From positions 2,836,001 through 2,900,000 of the forward strand of contig BSBM01000964.1 in assembly GCA_027924585.1 (NCBI GenBank): 64,000 nt of DNA, written 5' to 3'. A model generated the notes under the pieces. That model searched no databases. It saw only the letters and a program-made list of their open reading frames with translations, and was not told the DNA's origin. How positions within the stretch are numbered: the stretch's first letter is position 1; each line of letters starts with the position of its first letter. The translations under genes were made by a program, and so were the position numbers. Positions 48,007 to 60,410 of this stretch are shown piece after piece. Origin of the DNA: Larix kaempferi (taxonomy: Eukaryota; Streptophyta; Pinopsida; Pinales; Pinaceae).

Positions 48007-48808
48007 ACGCTATGCATAGCTGGCAGCATGGCCATGTGATATCGTAGATACGCATTTAATGTTACCACCCACCTCAATTAATTCGATATTAACCTTGTTC
48101 TCTATAGTAGGAGAGTCATCCATTTCTCCATGGTAATAATCAACAAAGTTTTACAAAGTCCAATGAAGTATTACAAGGTTCAAACATGTAATTGAAAATA
48201 CCCACAAGTATTTCTTTGTGCCCTCTTCAACCAATATTGCAAACTATAGGCTTAAGGAATTGTTAGGAGTACGAAGTAGACACGCTAGATAGTTTTCTTC
48301 ATAGGTACACCTGCCAATAGAGTTACAGTAAAACACATTAGTGAAACTCGCTAAGTATGTCAGAAGTCCCAACACTTGCACCTTACCTCTCGGCAGCTCT
48401 GCCAAGGGTATTCTTCCCTTCCAAACAACAAGGTTCCCTCTTAGGCGTGACACTTTCTTCATCGAAGTTCCATTCCACCTGAAGACAACATTTAGACATT
48501 TATAAATTTGCACTTGAGTTCTTGAATAGTAAGTAGAAGGATCTCTTATAAGTACTCTAGCATGTGCACACTTGGGACAGAATTATATTAACCTACCCTA
48601 CACATCGCTTCCGTAGATTCAGAAGATTGTTAGTTAGTGAGACTATGACTACTTAGGAAAACTTAAATTCTTGATTTCAGTAAAAAAAATATCGATGCAT
48701 AGCTTATTTTACTCAGTGTTGATGTTAATTTACAAATCATTACCTTTAAATAGCTTTTATTACATCAGCAGAAAATTTTAAATTTTTACTAGTTTTAGGG
48801 ACATTACA
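48007..48808 (+). repeat. RLG-B 5' LTR, second part
   Basis: Aligns to 56097-56901. Ends GGGACATTACA two bases before the primer binding site. Confidence 0.95.
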
Positions 48809-48810
48809 AG

Positions 48811-48824
48811 TGGTATCAGAGCCC
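48811..48824 (+). other. RLG-B primer binding site
   Basis: TGGTATCAGAGCCC, matching initiator methionine tRNA, two bases after the LTR. Confidence 0.95.
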
Positions 48825-49079
48825 AATTATAGAAACTAAGTGACCTATTGGGCTCATTAGAAACAGAACATCGACTGCAGATACTCAGTCAATAGAAACA
48901 GAGATAGGTTCAGAACCTTGTCAGACAACCGCAGACCGGGTTTTAGACCTCCACCCTACTGGAAACATAACAACAGTTTCCCACCCAATAGAGGCTTCAA
49001 CCAACCTTAAGCACAACCAAATGCACCCCCACCACATGTCAACAGGCCAGCTTTCAATAAAGGGGACAAAGCTGTTCCA

Positions 49080-49910
49080 CCGACCGTTTCTTGTTGGAAA
49101 TTCCAAGGGCCCCACTACTACAGAGACTGCCCCAACAAAATGGATGGAGTTTTACACAACATCCAAGAAGAACCTACTGTAGGAAACATGGCAAAGACAC
49201 CCAGGATTTATGTCGCTCTTGACAGCTGACAGGCAGATCACCAGGCCACCATGGTTGAAATTGAGGGTAAGATCTCAAACACAACCATATTAGTTTTAAT
49301 AGATCCCACCGCATGCCGAATTTATATCTCCCCTAACATAGTGGACACTTGTGAGTTTAAACGAGAGCATCACGAGAAATCATGGCTTGTACAACTAGCC
49401 ACCGGTACCAAACGCAAGGTCTTCGAGTTAGTTAAAACTTGTGAGATAAACTTAAATGGATTTCCAAATAGGTTAGAATTAAACATTCTAACCCTAGTAT
49501 CGTACGATATACTTATCAGCATGGATTGGTTAGAATAACACCATGTCCTACTTGACTGCTTAAACAAATCCTTACTATCCAGGGATTACCAAGGAAATCA
49601 GAAGACGATTCAGGGTATCCCTACGAAAGTGTCTATAAGACAAATATCCGCCTTACAAGCAAATAAATGTATTGGAAAGGGTTGTAAACTCTTTGCAGTC
49701 AACATCCAAAACATAGAATCTGATAGGGAACAGAAGATTGAAGTTTTCCCAGTCCTCATATTGTTCGAAGATGTATTTCCCGAGGAAATACTGGGATTAC
49801 CACCCAAACAGGTCTTAGAATTTTCCATTGAACTAACACCTGGGTCAGTACCAGCTTCCAAATCCCCTTACCGCATGAACACACCAGAATTGGTGGAGCT
49901 CAAGCTTTAG
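49080..49910 (+). pseudogene. RLG-B gag end and aspartic protease
   Basis: Only the last part of gag remains: a zinc knuckle near 49091 that reads CWKFQGPHYYRDC, with Phe in place of the second Cys. The protease starts around 49251; its active-site triplet is altered (LIDPTACRIYISP where DSGA is normal). It ends in MDWLE followed by a stop at 49536. The linker piece 49629-49910 (IRQISALQANK to ELKL) continues in the same frame and ends in TAG. The capsid region is absent, so the copy cannot assemble particles itself. Confidence 0.85.
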
Positions 49911-51094
49911 TTACATGAGTTAATAAATAAAGGGTACATTCGACCGAGTGTGTCCCCTTGGGGGGGCACCCATACTCTTCCTCAAGAAGAAGGACAAAAC
50001 AATGCGAATGTGCATCGATTACCGCCAACTCAGCAAGATGACCATTAAGAATCGCTACCCACTCCCTAGAATCAATGACTTGTTCGACCAAGTTGGAGGA
50101 GTGAAGATCTTCTCAAAGATCAACTTACAATCTAGATACCATCAGGTGAGAATCCGTGATGAGGATATTAACAAAACTGCATTTCAGACCCGTTACGGCC
50201 ACTACGAGTTCGTAGTAATGCCCTTTGGGTTGACAAACGCACCGACCAACTTTATGTGTATGGTGAACAACATCTTTAGTAAATACCTCGATAAGTTCAT
50301 CCTAGTCTTTATTGACGTCATTTTGATCTACTCCAAGAATGAAATAGAACATGAGGAACACCTCCGAATTGTTTTACATATACTATGGGAACACCAACTA
50401 TATGCCAAGTTTAGTAAGTGCGATTTCTACAAACCCCAGATTCAATACTTAGGACATATCATTTCCGAGAAGGGAATAGCCATCGATCCTGAAAAGTTCA
50501 AAGCTATCGAAGAATGGCCCACACCGACGTGCGTATTAGATATAAGATCATTTTTAGGTTTAGCCGGGTACTATCGAAAGTTCATTGAGAACTTCTCACG
50601 GATTGCATGCCCCATGACTTCCTTACAGAAGAAGGCAAACAAGTTCATATGGACAACTAAGTGTGAAGAAAGTTTTCAGAAGTTGAAACAACTTTTGATG
50701 AGTGCACCAATCTTACGAATTGCGGACACCAATGGCAACTTCGTCGTTTCCACGGATGCAAGCAAGGAAGGACTTGGGGGAGTCCGTATGCAAGACAATT
50801 TTTCCATATGCTACAAATTGAGGAAATTGAAAGAACATGAGTAGAACTACCCTACGCATGCCCTCGAACTAGCCGCCATCATTCATGCTCTGAAGATGTG
50901 GTGACATTACCTTATGGGAAAGAAATTCCTATCAATGACTGATAGCATGAGTTTGAAGTATCTTTTCGACCAACCCAACCTAAACACTAGGTAGGCCAGA
51001 TGGTTAGCCTTCCTTAGTGAATATCATTTTCGAACTAAAGCACATTAAGGGCAAGGAAAACAAGATTGTGGATGCCTTGAGCTAGCGAGCACAT
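49911..51094 (+). pseudogene. RLG-B reverse transcriptase and RNase H
   Basis: A 298-codon open piece (49948-50844) contains [37 protein letters not shown] and the palm motif, which reads [10 protein letters not shown]: the second catalytic Asp of FIDD is Val, so polymerase activity should be lost. A seven-G run at about 49961-49967 marks the frameshift from the protease frame. RNase H follows ([12 protein letters not shown], then SLKYLFDQPN) with stops at 50844 and near 50902 and a frameshift near 51030. Confidence 0.9.
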
Positions 51095-52302
51095 ATGCTT
51101 TATGAGGTCATGATGAGCCAAACTGACTTAGACTTCAACCACAAGATTCGAACGACATGTAAGAGTGACCATTACTACATTGAAATCCTTGCGAAGATAA
51201 AGGAAGACAGGTTATTCCAACAACAAAAGGAGTACAACATAGACAAGTCAGGACTGCTGTGGTCGAAAGAGAGACTTTATGTCCCAGAGAGTGGGGACAT
51301 TAGATCCAACATTCACATTGAGTTTCATCAGAAACCCTATTCAGGACATCCCGGATATCAACAGTAAAGAAAAATTACTTTTGGCCTAAGTTGAAGGATG
51401 ACATTGCCATGTTCATCGCGAAATGTCAAGAGTGCCAACTGGTCAAAGCAGAACACCAACACCCCTCCAATCGAGACACGTAGTTCACTAGAAACTTCTA
51501 GAGAGCATTGTTCTTTGGTTTGGAGACACAGTTACAGTTCAGTACCGTGTACCATCCCCAGACCGATGGATAGACGGAACGAGTAAACCAAATCCTAGAA
51601 GACATGTTGAGAATGTACTCCATGAACAACCCCACTAAGTGGGAAGATTATTTGCACCTCGCAGAGTTTGCATACAACAATGGCTATCAAACCTCGGGCA
51701 AAATAAGCCCTTTCGAGGTACTCTATGACAGGAAATGTCGGACACCCATGACTTGTGATAGTCCGGTGGACAAACTTATGTTAGGACCCGACCTACTAAA
51801 GGACTTGGAACAACTAGCCTCCAAGGTACAACTGAATCTAAAAGAAGCACAAGACCACCAAAAGAGTTATGTGGACAGGAAATGAAAAGACAAAGACTAC
51901 CAAGTTGGAAAACATGTGTTTCTAAAAATAAAATCAAAACGAAGCTCGTTCAACTTAGGATGTTGCGGGAAACGAGCCCCAAGGTTTTGTGTACCTTTTG
52001 AGATACTGGCCAAGAAGGGCCCAGTAGCATATGAGTTAGCCTTACCAGCACATATAAAAGTTCATAATGTTTTTCATGCTTCATTATTTAAGAAATATGT
52101 ATACGATACTAAACATGTTATTGATTGGTCCTTATTATTGGTGGAGCCCGAAGGGGAGTTCACATTGGAACCACTCCACATCCTGGATAAAAGAGAGGTA
52201 CAACTCAGAAGGAGGATGATCACTCAGCTAAAAGTGCAATGGAGGCACTTTGGACCAGATGAGGCTACTTGGGAGAATGAGACCACCATGAAAGAGGCAT
52301 AA
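51095..52302 (+). pseudogene. RLG-B integrase (core deleted) with chromodomain
   Basis: The zinc-finger part is present (HPGYQQ, then CQECQLVKAEHQHP), but from about 51475 the sequence jumps to the block before YHPQTDG. The region with the first two catalytic Asp residues is missing. The Glu block keeps TERVNQ after a TAG stop. The tail is long and readable: ISPFEVLYDRKCRTP, AHIKVHNVFHASLFKKY, and a C-terminal chromodomain QLKVQWRHFGPDEATWE that would bind histone marks and steer insertion. A stop lies at about 51886. Confidence 0.9.
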
Positions 52303-52362
52303 CCCGCCTTGTTTCATGAACTCATTCATAGTCCCTAGAAACACCAGGACGGTGTTGTTTCT

Positions 52363-52375
52363 AAGTGGGGAGGGA
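52363..52375 (+). other. RLG-B polypurine tract
   Basis: AAGTGGGGAGGGA directly before the 3' LTR at 52376. Confidence 0.85.
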
Positions 52376-55300
52376 TGTAATATCCCGAATTTTGGACTAG
52401 CTATTTATGTTGTTATATTGGGCCACGGCCCCAACACCTATGTTTTATTTTGAGTATTGGGCATGAGCCCTAGCACTTATGATTTATTCTTTTATATATT
52501 GACATACTAGGCATGGACCCTAATTGACTTCTTTATTTGAGTGTATACTGGGTGAGAAGGCCCTAATGTTTGAATGATGTGCCTTACCTTTTATATGGGT
52601 ACAAACCCTAATATACTAAGATGATCTTTTGTTACTTACTATGCAGAGCTATGATTTTAGATGATTGACTTATGAGTGTGTTGAGCATGGACTCAGAAAC
52701 ACACAGATGACCTACGTATTGGGCATAAGCCCCGATGTACCTAGAGGACTGTTTATGTACTGGGAGTAAGCCCTGATGTACATTGAGTGTTGGGCATAAT
52801 CCCTGGAGCACACCAAGCTTGATAATTGAATACTGGATCCGAGGCTACTTGACTATTCTGGATGTGCCTCACAACCACATTCTAGCACTAGTGTTGAGCA
52901 GGAAGTGGTGGAATTGCACTAGCGTAACGTCCATGAGAAAGTGTTGAGTTAAAAGGCTCTGAAGAGCACTTGGGGTTACTAAATATCAAAGTGTTGAGTC
53001 AGAAAGGCTCTAAATAGCACTTTTACTTTCATCACATTTATTTAATTTGGTTAAATAATTCATCTTTTATCTATCATCAAATACTGTGGGAACTACCATG
53101 TTAAACGAGGGAATCCGACATGCAAGAGATAGACTAGAGGTGCCTATCCAAGCTTACCAAAAGACCATCCAAAGAATTGGACCTTGTCCTTAAAAGTTAA
53201 AAGAAGTATCATGTAAAGATACTTAATTAAATAAAAGATAATTACCACCACTTAAAATCACAGATTGACTAATAGTAATCTTCTATGATTAACATGTATA
53301 AAGGCCTCAAGGCTAATATTATTATTAATAGCTTTAATAATAATATTGATGTAGTTATTTAGGAACTATATTTATTTTATATAGTTTATACATTATTTTA
53401 ATGTATTAATAGTTGAGTTGAAATATAATTATTATTATTATAATTATCATGAAAAGATTTAAATCAAAATCCCTTATAGTTAAAACAATTAAAAAGTCCT
53501 AGTTCAAAGAGGACTAGATATTTATTATATAATATCTTTTAACTATTAATTATTTAATTTAAAGAAACTAATTGTTCCAATAGTCATAATTCGAGACTCC
53601 CCTACAAAAGAGGGCAGATCCAAATGTTGGGGGACCATCTTTTTCTCATTATCATTCCTTTATGGTAAGCAGAGAGAATTTTTATGCTCCAAGAAACTAA
53701 AGCAACCATACACATATTCCCAAATCTGAACTAGCAGTGAACCTAGGACCTCTATCTCTTATTGCATGTTGGAACCAGCTCATGGGGATCCATACAGAAC
53801 CATGAACGGTTGTAGGATCATGGCTGGGAGGAACATGGTAGCCCCAAAGTTATCCAGCTAAGGAATCATTCTAACAGGTTCGCTAAGCACAACAATTTTT
53901 ACAATAATTATTGTTTGAGTGTGCAGGCTACCACAAGAGAGGAACAAATCACAAGGAAACCAGGTATGAATCATTAAACCAACTATTTCAAGTTATGTTG
54001 CCAGCTAGGCATTTAGTTAGGTTTGTTATTAAAGTATTGATTTCCCTGATTATTTATAGCATTACTTCCCTCATGGAGCAAAGGCCTTTAGGGCATAGGC
54101 TCTTAGGTTAAATTCTTTATAAATGTAGAACTGTATGCCCAGAATTTTTATTTAAACTCAGAAACCATAACTTAGATATCTGCAGAATGTCTAGCAGGCC
54201 TAGTTAGAGTAGCCTATGCTAGATTTCCATGGAAAAACTTAAACCTAGAGTCCGTTCTCTATCGATTTTAAACATAAGAGTTATTTTCTTCCTGGAAGCA
54301 TTATTTATATAGATTGCTGCTAGACTCATACTTACATTTTGGTTTTAGTTTTGTTACCCTTATAAAAATCTAGTAAGATAAACACAATCAAGTTAGAACT
54401 TGTTAAATTTTCTTATAAACAGAAATTATATTTTGCATAACTTTCTTCCAGAATTGTATCAATTACATTACACTTTAGGAAGAACACTTTATGCAGATTT
54501 ACAAGATTTTCAAATATCAACGAAAACACAACAGACACTTCAGGGATTGAATCACACAACTAACAAGTAATACCTATCAGCACCTACAGTATCATTTTCC
54601 CCAAACATAGCACATTTCATTAAGGTTGGGTTCAAACCCGATTCACTTGACCATACAGTCAAACCCTGACGAGTATCCAATCTTCTCTTTCCAACCCAGA
54701 ATTAAACTACATGGTTAATAGTTCCAGAATGTAAATGAAAGAGATCGATCTGAGTTTTCGAAACTTAATACAAATTCATCAATCAATCCCTTATTTACTA
54801 TAATGAAAAATGCATTTGGAATTTAGGGCTTACGACTTCAAAACCCTCAATAAGATCTCTACACATCCAAGAAGAGTTGTAAGGCTTAGACTGTCACGAA
54901 TTTCATTTTAAACATCCTATCACTAGCTACACTACAGTGTTGTAGTATTATTTTGTCAATCAACCTGTCAACCCACAACCATTGACTTTAAGTACGTAGA
55001 CGCAGACATAGATTAATGTTGAATCGAACCAGAAATTGAAAGGAAGTAATACTTCAACATTGACTTTTACAATTCTTTTAGCATGTCAGACCACAGGTCA
55101 AGAGGTCGAATCCTCTTATCAATTTCTTAGAAATCATGCCAACCCAAAACTCGTCAATACAAAGTATTTAAGCTACAGATTCATCTTTTTAACCAAGTTA
55201 GAAATTGGACAGTGGCACTATCATTATCTTACAAATCTAGGATGCCTTTTCATTACCAAATCGACTGCATAAAGAATTCGAGCAACAACGACACAGACAG

Positions 55301-56901
55301 GATGCGAATCTGAGCATCACCATACACATTCCATAGAAATCAAAATGCAGAACTAAATAAGACTGACAATCATATAGTAAATTAAATAGAGGCACCTTTA
55401 AAACCCTACATATTAAATTCCCATGTACAAAGTTCATTCAAGAAAATGCAGACTAGTATTTATGAATAAGACCCAATATATGCTATGAGCATTTCAATCC
55501 ACTACAAACCGCTTAGGTTCTCCATAGGAGCCGAATGGCAAAATATTACATTTAAAACTAGAAACCCTCCTGAGTATATCGCTTCTCCATCAAAACAATA
55601 GATTCATATAAGTTCATTAACCGGTCCAGCCAAAGGCGACCCTCTTAGGATTTTCCCAAACGTTACAGTGAGCCTTTGGGCTAACATGAAATTCCAACTA
55701 GCAAGGAAATACTCCCTCCAGAGATACGAGAGGCATAATCAACGGTTTGGGAAACCTATACTTACCATTTCCCAATCCATTCAAATGCCAGGGTTGCAGG
55801 ATAGCTAGTAACAACCCACGTAGAGCAGAAACGTATCCAACCTGCCACGAAAACATCACAATGAGGTTAAAACAAGAGACGGAGTAGATACAGGTTAAAA
55901 ATCAAATAGAGAATGGGCTTGGATTATACCTCTAGCTTTCATCTCCTCCTCTGCGCCTTCATTCAAAAGAACCATCGAGTGCTAATACCATGAGCAAAGC
56001 TTGGGTTAGAGCATAGATCTCTCAGACATAGCCAACACTTGACATAACCCAAGTGAACCATGAAAATGACAAATTCGTTGGTGTAAAACCCAAGGGAAAA
56101 CCCTCTGCATAGCTGGTAGCATGGCCATGTGATATCATAGATATGCATTAAATGTTACCACCCACCTCAAATTAATTTGATATTAACCCTGTTCTCTATA
56201 GTAAAAGAGTCATCCATTTCTCCATGGTAATAATCAACAAATTTTTACAAAGTCCAATGAAGTATTACAAGGTTCAAACATGTAATTCAAAATACCCACA
56301 AGTATTTCTTTGTGCCAACTCTTCAACCATTGCAAACTATAGGCTTTAGTAATTGTTAGGAGTATGAAGTAAACACCCTAGATAGTTGTCTTCATAGGTG
56401 CACCTGCCAACAGAGTTACAGTAAAACGCATTAGCGAAACTTGCTAAGTAAGTCAGAAGTCCCAACACTTGTACCTTACCTCTCGACAGCTCTGCTAGGG
56501 GTATTCTTCCCTTCGAAACAACAAGGTTCCCTATTGGGCCTCACACTTTCTTCATCGAAGGTCCATCTCGCCTGAAGATAACATTTAGACATTTATAAAT
56601 TTGCACTTGAGTTCTCGAACAATAAGTAGAAGGAGCTCTTATAAGTACTCTAGCATGTGCACACTTGGGACATAATTATATTAACCTAACCTACACATCG
56701 CTTCCCCAAATTCTGAAGATTGTTAGTTAGTGAGACTATGATTACTTAGGAAAACTTAAATTCTTGATTTGAGTAAAAAATATATCGATGCATAGCTTAT
56801 TTTACTCAGTGCTGAAGTTAATTTACAAATCATTACCTTTAAATAGATTTTATTACATTAGCAGAAAATTTTAAATTTCTACTATTTTTAGGGACATTAC
56901 A
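52376..56901 (+). repeat. RLG-B 3' LTR (4526 bp)
   Basis: Uninterrupted copy, pairs with 37076-40804 plus 48007-48808. Similarity is high but with several percent differences by eye. Short frames such as 53911-54111 have counterparts in the left LTR (38611-38811) only because the LTRs are copies; no motif supports a gene. Confidence 0.95.
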
Positions 56902-56906
56902 CCCTT

Positions 56907-57622
56907 TTTAATAGTAATCTTAATTAGAACTTCTTGGTATAATGTGGTCACGCTTTGAGCAAAGTGTAGTTACTTGGTCTTAGACATGTTCTTGTAATGG
57001 TGATGAAACCAACTTTAGTATCAATAATTAAGGCACACCTTGGACTTGCAGGTTGACAGAAATGATATGTGTGCTTTTAATGTAGAAGTTGTGATGATGG
57101 TGGTGTCACCATGGGACATGGTGACCACAACATCATATCAATGTTTTGGTGCAATATTTAAAAAACATATGAACGCAACTTCATATTATCTCTTAACCAA
57201 AGTTGGTGACGTAAATCAAATCTTCATCGTATTATAACTCTTGTTTTTTTTCCCTACATCAAACTGTGCTTAGTAGATCTATCAAAGTATGAAGATAAAT
57301 ACTTTTAAAGCTTTGAAAGACTTTGAACCTATACAATCTGAACATGCAAAGAAGATAGTCTTAGCAGAAGCTAAGTAAGCATCAATGACAGATAAGTTGT
57401 TTCCTAGCCAGCAGTATGTTAAGCAATTACATTCTTTCAGGAACTAATAACCATCTTAGAAATAAAATAGTTATGAAACAAAGATAATCCCCAGAAGTTG
57501 ATTTCATGACTCTGTTTTGTCTACTAGGGTTGTGAGTAGTAATCATAATTATTCTTGTTAAATGGCAAATAAATCACTTAATAATTTTTTTTTTCTTTTG
57601 GGAAATATTTGGGGATGTTACA
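56907..57622. other. Right end of element X, no gene seen
   Basis: AT-rich, ends GGGGATGTTACA. The frame 57040-57237 shows no recognisable motif. Confidence 0.6.
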
Positions 57623-58244
57623 GAACCACTAGGATGAAGATGCTATGTGGATTAATGGAATAAATTCCCTTGCAACTCAGCAGTAGCACTTAACAGAAGC
57701 ACTCCCTACCTTTAGCAATATTGAACTCAATAATGAGGCTACACTAGTTCAGAATGCAGTCTTACTTCACTCAATCACCTCCAAATTTCCCCTCATCAAA
57801 TCTCTTGTGGTGAGAAATTATCACAAGGTAATCATTGAACAACCTCCTGTTGAATTTGATGGGTAGATAAATAGCATGACTAGGTCTTTTGGTCAGTTTA
57901 TTTAAGTAAATGAGCCACCTGCTCATTTCCACTTTCTTGGGGAACATGACCATAAAAATAGGGAATTTGCCCCCTGCAACAATTAGAACTGAGTTGAGGA
58001 TGTTTCCAAGTGTAAGTTTTCTCTCCACCACAGTCCATTCCCCCTAGTGGGTCAGTGAACACTCATTCAACAGTCTCCTTTGGATATTTGTCTCCACTTT
58101 TATTTATCAATAATAAAATATTCAAAGTAATTAATTACAGTCATCCATGACCCCACTTGGTCAATAGTCATAAAACTTTACAATAAACTTAAAACATAAT
58201 GTTTTCTCAATAATATAAAATGTCTAGAACTTGGGTATGTGACA
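57623..58244 (-). repeat. RLG-A 5' LTR, segment 4 (outer end)
   Basis: Aligns to 2535-3156 and ends GTATGTGACA, completing the 5' LTR that began at 7927. Confidence 0.9.
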
Positions 58245-58468
58245 CACAGTTGGGTTTATCAAGAATTTAAGGAACAATGGAGGAGGATACTAAGTTAGTG
58301 AGCTCAACCTCCAAACTACAGGCCTCTCAATTCTCACTAAGACATCCTTGGTACCCACAATACTGTTAAAATAATGTAACTGCGGAAGATATTCTATTTA
58401 TATTAATGTATTCCTCCTTCGGGAGTTGATGGTCATGTAATTAATAATGTTAAGGTCATTGAAAGAAT
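58245..58468. other. DNA flanking RLG-A, no gene seen
   Basis: 224 bases between the end of RLG-A and RLC-C, possibly the pre-existing host sequence. Nothing recognised. Confidence 0.5.
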
Positions 58469-59029
58469 TGTTAATTTTTTAGCATTAATTCAATATACTC
58501 TAGGATCTTACTGAGAGAATAACATGTACATCATATCAAGTATAACAATGCATATCAATCACACAAAGCAATCACATGAGACAATAGACACACAGAATTT
58601 CACTGGGGAAAACCATAAGGGTGAAAAACCCCACAATTTCCTCAGAGATAGAAAGAGCAATGATACAACCAAAGAACAAGGGATAGTCTTCTACTAGCAG
58701 CTACTCCTCCTCCTCAAATAGTGTGCCACTTTCCGAGTGATGTACAAGTGAATAATGAGATAATCAAATAGAGAGATCCCACTCTCTATTTATACTTGTC
58801 CTGAGCTGCGTAATAAACCAGTGGGGCTGACTTGTCTAACTCAGTCTAATAACCCATGGTTACATTAATCCGAGCCGACCCCTCAATAGGTGGTCTAATA
58901 ACCCATCACAGCAAGTTACAACACTTGTCAATACAAATGACGACACTTCCATATAGAGGAATAATACATCTGTATAGGAGTACAATATACATAGATGAAA
59001 TACATTCCGAAGTTACCTTTACATCAACA
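58469..59029 (-). repeat. RLC-C 3' LTR
   Basis: 561 bp. TATAAATAGAG on the minus strand near 58790 and the GGTCGG...TTATTAGACCACC pair at 58873-58903. Confidence 0.85.
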
Positions 59030-59041
59030 CTCCCTCTTAAC
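59030..59041 (-). other. RLC-C polypurine tract
   Basis: Minus strand GTTAAGAGGGAG. Confidence 0.85.
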
Positions 59042-59269
59042 TAGGAAGGTATTTCTCAACATAGATTTGTTAGCACAGGTCTTCTTCTCTGGATCATCGT
59101 CATTAGATCGAATCATCATCATCGTCACGGATGCTTCTATATCAATCAATCTATGAATCTACTCGTCATAGGAAGTTCTACAGAGCCAGTCCTTTTTCAT
59201 ACTGGATGTAGGACCACTGCCTGCAGGTCTTTATCATCACTAGCCATACTGTGGAAATCTCAAGACCTA

Positions 59270-59830
59270 TTACATGTGTGAAAAAAACCTCGAAAGAGCA
59301 TCCCAAGCCTTTTACAAGCACACGTCTCAACCTATCGGATCTCCCAGGATCTTTTACATGTGACTGTCACAAAACCTTAAAAGAGTGTCTTTCCCAACAA
59401 GATCTCTAAAGAACATCCGAGGCATTTTACATGTCTAGCACAACATGTCCGGATCTCCAGGACATATTACATGTGACCCCTACCACAAAACCTTAAAAGA
59501 GTGTCTTGCCAAGCAAGATCTCTAAAGAGCATCTGAGGACTTTTACGTGACTAGCACAACCTGTCCAGATCTTCAGGACTTATTACATGTGGTCCCCACA
59601 AAACCTTAAAAGAGTGTCTTGGCAAGCAAGATTTCTAAAGAGCATCTGATGCCTTTTACGTGACTAGCACAACTTGTCTAGATCTCCAGGACGTATTACA
59701 TGTGGTCTAGCAAAACCTTAAAAGAGTGTCTTGCCAAGCAAGATCTCTAAAAATCATCTAAGTCCTTTTACGTGACTAGCACAACCTGTCCAGATATCCA
59801 GGACATATTACATGCTACCCTTGCACAACC
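59270..59830. repeat. RLC-C minisatellite block
   Basis: Four to five units of about 110-118 bp around AACCTTAAAAGAGTGTCTT, GCAAGATCTCTAAAGA and ATCTCCAGGAC. Related to, but longer than, the 88-bp unit of RLC-B. Confidence 0.85.
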
Positions 59831-59849
59831 TGTCCATGGCCATGAAGTA

Positions 59850-60360
59850 TCATCTGATACTCACCACACATCATCCTGATGTATATCATCACATGATCAA
59901 CTTGATCATCATCATAGCATCATCCTGGTGCATATCATCTGGAGCAACATCCTGAAGCTCGTCATCCATGATCATTCTGATCATACAATGCATCGACCAG
60001 ATGCATATCTGACACATATCATCTGAAGCAACATCCTGAAGCTCATAAACCATGATCATCCTGATTATACAATGCATCCACCTGATGCATACCTGATACA
60101 TATCATCATCCATGATCTACCTGATCGTATAATGTATCCACCTAATACATATACAAATACATGATCCAACTGATCATCACAAGCATCCAACATGACGCAT
60201 ATACATATACATGATCCAACTGATCATAACAAGCATCCAACATGACGCATATACATATACATGATCCAACTGATCATAAAAAGCATCCAACATGATGCAT
60301 ATACATATACATGATCCAACTGATCATAAAAGCATCCAACATGATGCATATACAGAGCAG
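59850..60360. repeat. RLC-C mini-hairpin array
   Basis: Same hairpin words as in RLC-A and RLC-B, e.g. GTATC-ATCT-GATAC and TGATC-AACTT-GATCA, then four units of about 60 bp (60150-60350) each with a GATC and a GCATC hairpin. A minus-strand frame over it is an artefact. Confidence 0.85.
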
Positions 60361-60410
60361 TAACTGGAGCATTGTCCTGATGCTCATCATCCAGCGTTTA
60401 CATCCACAGC

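Larger units (their letters stand above)
37076..56901 (+). mobile_element. RLG-B: chromovirus with 4.5-kb LTRs and stripped interior
   Basis: Plus-strand element with an exact 5-bp target duplication CCCTT at 37071-37075 and 56902-56906. LTRs start TGTAATATCCC and end GGGACATTACA. The right LTR is 4526 bp; the left is the same length once RLC-B is removed. The interior is only 3567 bp: gag is nearly gone and part of integrase is deleted. The element without RLC-B is about 12.6 kb, of which 9 kb is LTR. Chromodomain and RT style suggest the Tekay-like lineage. Confidence 0.95.
32337..57622. mobile_element. Element X: LTR-like insertion, probably a solo LTR
   Basis: Starts TGTAACCTCCC and ends GGGGATGTTACA, which are inverted-repeat LTR termini. 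It is flanked by GAACA (32332-32336) and GAACC (57623-57627), and the uninterrupted site GAACC survives at 2535-2539. Removing the nested RLG-B with its duplication and the foldback element leaves about 3.7 kb. I found no primer binding site, polypurine tract, internal LTR pair or gene, so a solo LTR is the simplest reading. Confidence 0.65.
1..58244 (-). mobile_element. RLG-A: Ty3/Gypsy chromovirus with exploded 5' LTR
   Basis: Outermost element of the nest, on the minus strand. Order in element direction: 5' LTR (58244 down to 7927, interrupted), primer binding site (7913-7924), gag, protease, reverse transcriptase, RNase H, integrase with chromodomain remnant, polypurine tract (3157-3172), 3' LTR (3156 down to 1, truncated by the window edge). 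The two LTRs match along 1-3156 versus 22788-23405, 30754-32336 and 57628-58244, which is how the insertions were located. Summing the pieces and one deletion gives an LTR of about 4.2 kb. The target duplication cannot be checked because the other end is outside the window. All genes are degenerate, so it is an old, inactive copy. Confidence 0.85.
58469..60410 (-). mobile_element. RLC-C: Copia element, 3' part only
   Basis: LTR 58469-59029 (TGTTAATTTTTT...ATCAACA), polypurine tract, minisatellite and hairpin array in the same order as RLC-A and RLC-B. It is cut at 60410 by the LTR of element Y; the coding part should continue beyond the nested elements, outside the window. Confidence 0.85.
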
